NCBI GenBank assembly: GCA_018700215.1
Contig: JABIST010000066.1
Span: 1-9,673, forward strand
DNA: 9,673 bases
DNA from: Dehalococcoidia bacterium
GTDB taxonomy: Bacteria > Chloroflexota > Dehalococcoidia > UBA2979
Direction of reading: 5' to 3'
Part shown: in pieces, positions 6,617 to 9,673 of the stretch
How the letters are laid out: each line of letters starts with the position of its first letter
Numbering within the stretch: position 1 is the first letter of the stretch
Notes under the pieces: model-generated
What the model was told of the DNA's origin: nothing
Database searches by the model: none
The model's input: only the letters and a program-made list of their open reading frames with translations
Position numbers and translations under genes: made by a program

Positions 6617-6985
6617 ATGGCTGCTGTTCGTTACATCGTCGACGACGTCGACGCCGTTCTCGCGTTCTACACCGAGCATCTCGGCTTCGAGCTGATCGAA
6701 CGCTGGGGCCCGCCCTTCGCCCTCATCGGGCGAGACGACCTGCGGCTCTGGCTCGCCGGTCCCGGCACCTCCGCCCGCAAGCCGATGCCAGACGGCCGCG
6801 AACCCGAGCCCGGCGGCTGGAACCGCCTCGTCCTCGAAGTCGATGACATCCAGCAGACCGTCGCCGCAATGCGTCAGGCAGGCATCGCCTTCCGCAACGA
6901 CATCATCGAGGGCCCCGGCGGCAAGCAGATCCTCGCCGAAGACCCCTCCGGCAACCCGGTCGAGATCTTCGAGGCCGGAAGCTAA
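6617..6985 (+). CDS. VOC superfamily (glyoxalase/bleomycin-resistance fold) protein
   Basis: A 122-residue single VOC module made of two beta-alpha-beta-beta-beta halves: VRYIVDDVDAVLAFYTEHLGFEL at the N terminus, then VLEVDDIQQTVAAMRQAGI around 72-90, closing with EDPSGNPVEIFE at 108-119. E116 fits the last metal ligand of glyoxalase I-type enzymes. The usual His at the start of strand 1 is missing (Ala/Val there), the second-half His is replaced by R70, and the strand-4 Glu is Trp/Leu. A classical metal site therefore seems incomplete; a ligand-binding role or an atypical enzyme is possible. The start ATG has GAGG 6 nt upstream. It follows the CoA-transferase by 13 nt and may act on or bind a product of the same pathway. 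Its TAA interlocks with the stop of the convergent fhs gene. Confidence 0.88.
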   Translation: MAAVRYIVDDVDAVLAFYTEHLGFELIERWGPPFALIGRDDLRLWLAGPGTSARKPMPDGREPEPGGWNRLVLEVDDIQQTVAAMRQAGIAFRNDIIEGPGGKQILAEDPSGNPVEIFEAGS

Positions 6986-8613
6986 GTCCCCAGCAGTCCC
7001 GTCACTTCGCCGTCCGCCGTCAGCTCAATGTCGTACGCGTTCGGCCGCGCCGGCAACCCGGGCAGCGTCATGATGTCGCCCGCCAGGGCAATGATCTGCC
7101 GCGCCCCCGCTGCGATTCGCAGCTCCGTTACCGGGAACGTGTGCCCCTCCGGAGCCCCACGCAGCCGCTGATTCGCCGAGATCGATAAGTGGGTCTTCGC
7201 CACGCAGATCGGGAAGTTCCAGCCGTTGTCCTGGAATCGACGCGCCGTCGTCTTCGTCATCGGCGCCCACGTCGTGTTGCTCGCCTTGTACAGATCCGTC
7301 GCCAGCGTCTCCACCTTCTCGACGATCGTCGCGTCGTCCTCGTAGGCCAACTTCACGTTCGCCTCGTGGTTGTCGACAGCGTCCACCACCGCCTCCGCCA
7401 GCTCAGTCATCCCGGCGCCACCCTCGGTGAAGCCCTTCGCCTCGACCGCCGCCAGCGCGCCAGCCTCCAGGGCCGCCTTGCGCAGCTCCTCAATCTCCTC
7501 CGGCGTGTCGTCCGGGAAGCGATTGATCGCCACCACCGCCGGCAGCCCGTAGCGCTTCACGATGCCGATCGCGTGCTTCAGGTTCGATGCGCCCACCGCA
7601 ACCGCCGCCGGGTTGGGCGTCGTCAGATCTTCCTGCTTCACCCCGCCGTGCCACTTCAGCCCGCGCACCGTCGCAACCACCACAGCCGCCGCCGGCTCCG
7701 CGCCGCCCTGCCGCACCTTGATATCCATGAACTTCTCAAAACCGAGGTCCGCGCCGAAGCCCGCCTCGGTCACCACGTAGTCGCCCACCGCCAGCGCCAG
7801 CCGATCCGCGATGATCGAGCTGCAACCGTGCGCAATGTTGCCGAACGGCCCGATGTGCACCAGCGCCGGGTTGCCCTCCACCGTCTGCACCAGGTTCGGC
7901 TTCAACGCGTCCTTCAGCAGCACCATCATCGAACCGATCGCGCCAATATCCGCCGCCCGCACCGGCTTCCGATCCACCGTCCAACCCACCACGATGTCGC
8001 TCAACCGCTGCCGCAAATCGTCGTAGTCGGTCGCCAGCGCCATGATCGCCATGATCTCGGACGCCGCCGAGATGTCGAAGCCCGTCTCGCGCAGCGGCCC
8101 GTCGTTGCGCCCGCCGATGCCCGTCACCACCCGACGCAGCGCGCGGTCCTCGGCATCCGTCACCCGCCGCCACGAAATCTGGATCGGCTCGAAGCCATCC
8201 AGTTCCCGGTTGTGCGCGCTGTTGTCCGCCATCGCCGCCAGAAAGTTGTGCGCCGATTCAATCGCGTGAAAATCGCCCGTGAAGTGCAGGTTGATGTCGT
8301 TCGCCGGCTGCACCGTCGCCTGGCCGCCGCCCGTGCCGCCACCCTTCCGACCAAACAGCGGCCCCAGCGAGGGCTGCCGGATCGTCAACACGGCGTTCTT
8401 GCCGATCTTCCGCAGTCCGTCGATCAGACCGATCGAGGTCGTCGTCTTGCCTTCACCGGCCGGAGTCGGAGTGATCGCCGTGACGACGATCAATTTACCG
8501 GGCGACGAATTCGGAAACACGTCCAGCGGAACCTTGGCGCGGTCCCGTCCGTACGGCTCCAGATCGTCCCAGTTCAACCCAAGTTCGGCTGCTACTTCGG
8601 GAATCGGGCGCAC
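6982..8613 (-). CDS. fhs: Formate-tetrahydrofolate ligase
   Basis: A 543-residue cytosolic enzyme that joins formate to tetrahydrofolate with ATP, giving 10-formyl-THF for purine and formyl-Met synthesis, or the methyl branch of the Wood-Ljungdahl route. It matches the family end to end: P-loop TPTPAGEGKTT at 48-58, PSLGPLFGRKGGG at 81-93, DINLHFTGDFHAI at 106-118, ALKPNLVQTVEGNPA at 236-250, GNIAHGCSSI at 258-267, VTEAGFGADLGFEKF at 281-295, VVAINRFPDDT at 360-370 and GDIMTLPGLP at 512-521. The usual length is about 555. The GTG at 8613 is the best start: GAGGAG lies 5 nt before it and the protein then opens as relatives do, whereas the in-frame ATG at 8694 adds 27 Arg-rich residues before this ribosome site. 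It ends tail to tail with the VOC gene and is divergent from the protease gene. Confidence 0.97.
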   Translation of the reverse strand: MRPIPEVAAELGLNWDDLEPYGRDRAKVPLDVFPNSSPGKLIVVTAITPTPAGEGKTTTSIGLIDGLRKIGKNAVLTIRQPSLGPLFGRKGGGTGGGQATVQPANDINLHFTGDFHAIESAHNFLAAMADNSAHNRELDGFEPIQISWRRVTDAEDRALRRVVTGIGGRNDGPLRETGFDISAASEIMAIMALATDYDDLRQRLSDIVVGWTVDRKPVRAADIGAIGSMMVLLKDALKPNLVQTVEGNPALVHIGPFGNIAHGCSSIIADRLALAVGDYVVTEAGFGADLGFEKFMDIKVRQGGAEPAAAVVVATVRGLKWHGGVKQEDLTTPNPAAVAVGASNLKHAIGIVKRYGLPAVVAINRFPDDTPEEIEELRKAALEAGALAAVEAKGFTEGGAGMTELAEAVVDAVDNHEANVKLAYEDDATIVEKVETLATDLYKASNTTWAPMTKTTARRFQDNGWNFPICVAKTHLSISANQRLRGAPEGHTFPVTELRIAAGARQIIALAGDIMTLPGLPARPNAYDIELTADGEVTGLLGT

Positions 8614-8618
8614 GTCAG

Positions 8619-8624
8619 CTCCTC
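8619..8624 (-). promoter_or_regulatory. Ribosome binding site that fixes the fhs GTG start
   Basis: GAGGAG on the - strand stands 5 nt before the GTG at 8613. It supports GTG over the upstream in-frame ATG, and it sits only 6 nt after the 3' arm of the leader stem at 8631-8639, so folding of that stem could affect access. Confidence 0.7.
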
Positions 8625-8630
8625 GTGTGG

Positions 8631-8688
8631 CCCGGCCATCGCTCGCACCAGTGGCTCTGGTCCGTCGCGCGTTGCATCCATGGCCGGG
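8631..8688 (-). promoter_or_regulatory. Structured 5' leader of fhs (long-range stem with nested hairpin)
   Basis: A perfect 9-bp inverted repeat pairs 8680-8688 (ATGGCCGGG on +) with 8631-8639 (CCCGGCCAT on +) across 40 nt. Inside it lies a second hairpin, ACCAG-N5-CTGGT (8647-8661). On the fhs mRNA the 3' arm ends 6 nt before the ribosome site. It matches no riboswitch class that I recognise, including the tetrahydrofolate types. It could be a cis-regulatory RNA, a DNA operator pair, or chance in GC-rich DNA. Confidence 0.4.
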
Positions 8689-8702
8689 ACGCAATGCCGC
8701 CG

Positions 8703-8708
8703 AGTATA
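8703..8708 (-). promoter_or_regulatory. Predicted fhs -10 element
   Basis: TATACT on the - strand matches 5 of 6 bases of the -10 consensus and is the most AT-rich spot of this gap. It would start transcription near 8696 and give a leader of about 83 nt that holds the whole inverted repeat at 8631-8688. No good -35 element is seen 16-18 nt upstream. Confidence 0.45.
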
Positions 8709-8722
8709 GGTCCCCAAAGCGC

Positions 8723-8728
8723 TATCCT
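8723..8728 (+). promoter_or_regulatory. Predicted -10 element of the NfeD-type protease gene
   Basis: TATCCT on the + strand ends 9 nt before the ATG at 8738, so an mRNA from it would have a leader of only a few bases. The start has no strong Shine-Dalgarno, which fits a leaderless or nearly leaderless transcript. No clear -35 is seen. It lies back to back with the fhs -10, only 15 bp away. Confidence 0.35.
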
Positions 8729-8737
8729 CGATGGGCT

Positions 8738-9673
8738 ATGCAACACTTTTCGACCCGCACCGCACGCCGCCTCCTCATCCTCCTGACGCTCGCCGTCGGC
8801 TCACTCGCCATCGCCTGCGCGCCAGATGACACCCCGCTCGCCGTCCACGTCCTCACCGCCGACACCGAGGTCAACGGCGTCCTCGAGCGCTACATCGAGC
8901 GCGGCATCAAGCACGCCGAGGAAAACCAGGCCCTCGCCGTCGTCATCCGCATCGACACCCCCGGCGGCTCCATCGATTCGATGAAGCGCATCGTCGGCCA
9001 CATCGAAGCCTCCGAGGTCCCTGTCATTACCTGGGTCGGCCCGCCGGGCGCACAGGCCGCCTCCGCCGGCACCTTCATCACCATGGCCGGCCACATCGCC
9101 GCCATGGCCCCCAACACCACCATCGGCGCAGCCACCCCCATCAACTCCACCGGCCAGGACATCGAAGGCGACCTCGGCAAGAAGATCGAAAACGACACCG
9201 TCGCCTTCGCCCGCGGCGTCGCCCAACTCCGCGACCGCAACGCCGACTGGGCCGAGGACGCCGTCCGCGATGCCGTCTCCGCCAGCACCACCGAAGCTCT
9301 CGAACTGAACGTCGTCGACGTCGAAGCCGCGGACCTGGGCTTCCTCCTGCAAGCCGTCGAAGGCCAGTCCGTTGAGCTACTCAACGGCGAGACGGTCACG
9401 CTGCAGGTCTTCGGCCAGGTGCAAATCGAGAATCAGATGAACGTCTACGAGCGCGTGCTCGGCATCGTTAGCAGCCCCGCCATCTTCTCGCTGCTCTTCT
9501 TCGCCGGCCTCGCCGGCCTCGCTATCGAGTTCTTCTCCCCGGGCAACATCTTCCCCGGCGTCGCCGGTGTCATCGCGCTCATCGCCTCATTCCTCGGCGT
9601 CGGCACGCTGCTCCCCGGCGAGGCGGCCATCGCCTTCATCGTCGTCGGAATCGTGCTCTTGATATTGGAATTC
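8738..9673 (+). CDS. NfeD-type membrane serine protease, 3' end cut by the window
   Basis: 312 codons are open to the window end. The protein is the full-length NfeD/ClpP-class type: N-terminal hydrophobic segment (about 11-27) ending in AIAC, a possible lipobox with C27; a protease domain (about 33-205); then membrane helices at about 243-268, 271-292 and from 296. The oxyanion strand IDTPGG is at 72-77. The catalytic Ser is most likely S109 in AASAG, and the Lys K149 in KKIEND, by alignment with the Ser97/Lys138 dyad of Pyrococcus PH1510. AMAPNTTIGAATPI (122-135) is the usual strand after the nucleophile. Relatives cut the hydrophobic end of stomatin-like partners and are usually encoded beside a stomatin/slipin gene, which may follow here beyond the window. 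The C-terminal soluble OB-fold NfeD domain, if present, is also cut off. Confidence 0.93.
   Translation, partial: MQHFSTRTARRLLILLTLAVGSLAIACAPDDTPLAVHVLTADTEVNGVLERYIERGIKHAEENQALAVVIRIDTPGGSIDSMKRIVGHIEASEVPVITWVGPPGAQAASAGTFITMAGHIAAMAPNTTIGAATPINSTGQDIEGDLGKKIENDTVAFARGVAQLRDRNADWAEDAVRDAVSASTTEALELNVVDVEAADLGFLLQAVEGQSVELLNGETVTLQVFGQVQIENQMNVYERVLGIVSSPAIFSLLFFAGLAGLAIEFFSPGNIFPGVAGVIALIASFLGVGTLLPGEAAIAFIVVGIVLLILEF

Noticed and set aside
6982..8613. Idea of a Wood-Ljungdahl gene cluster around fhs
   Set aside because: No folD, metF, CO dehydrogenase or formate dehydrogenase gene is in the window; a lone fhs fits ordinary one-carbon metabolism.
8614..8694. 27-residue Arg-rich extension of formate-THF ligase from the ATG at 8694
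   Set aside because: GTG 8613 has a well-spaced GAGGAG and gives the usual family N terminus; the extension covers the predicted leader.
7189..8709. 506-residue + strand frame opposite fhs
   Set aside because: Arg/His-rich with no domain; fhs on the - strand matches its family from end to end.

Overview
This GC-rich window holds nine protein-coding genes and almost no spare DNA. No RNA genes, insertion sequences, prophage genes or CRISPR arrays were seen. The composition, GTG start use, TAnnnT-type -10 hexamers and apparently leaderless starts suit a high-GC bacterium such as a Chloroflexota member (Dehalococcoidia/SAR202/Thermomicrobia-like) or an actinobacterium. The gene set (expanded-type amidase, family III CoA-transferase, alkylsulfatase-like hydrolase, formate-THF ligase) leans to the former, but this is inference and not proven by the window.

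Layout, left to right. (1) Bases 1-374 (+) hold the nearly complete 3' part of a YjbQ/UPF0047 protein. (2) Bases 371-2526 (-) hold a two-gene unit: an MFS exporter-like transporter followed, with translational coupling, by an APH-fold small-molecule kinase. It reads from a promoter at about 2533-2561 that seems to give a leaderless mRNA. (3) Bases 2613-6985 (+) hold four genes in one direction: an amidase-signature hydrolase, an alkylsulfatase-like metallo-beta-lactamase-fold hydrolase, a CaiB/BaiF CoA-transferase and a VOC/glyoxalase-fold protein. This looks like a catabolic cassette for an unidentified amide, ester or sulfate-bearing organic acid. (4) Bases 6982-8613 (-) encode formate-tetrahydrofolate ligase (Fhs), which starts at a GTG behind a leader with a perfect 9-bp long-range stem. 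(5) Bases 8738-9673 (+) hold the 5' part of a full-length NfeD-type membrane serine protease, divergent from fhs and cut by the window end.

The two convergent gene pairs (yjbQ/APH and VOC/fhs) end in the same way: the two stop codons interlock in one CTAA, so the genes overlap by 4 bp. The + strand is C-rich over most of the window. + strand genes prefer C-ending codons and - strand genes prefer G-ending codons, which suggests that the - strand is the leading replication strand. This bias also explains several very long spurious antisense frames. I found no clearly new defence or mobile system. The best candidates for follow-up are the substrate-unknown four-gene cassette, the structured fhs leader, and the palindrome-flanked promoter of the transporter-kinase unit.
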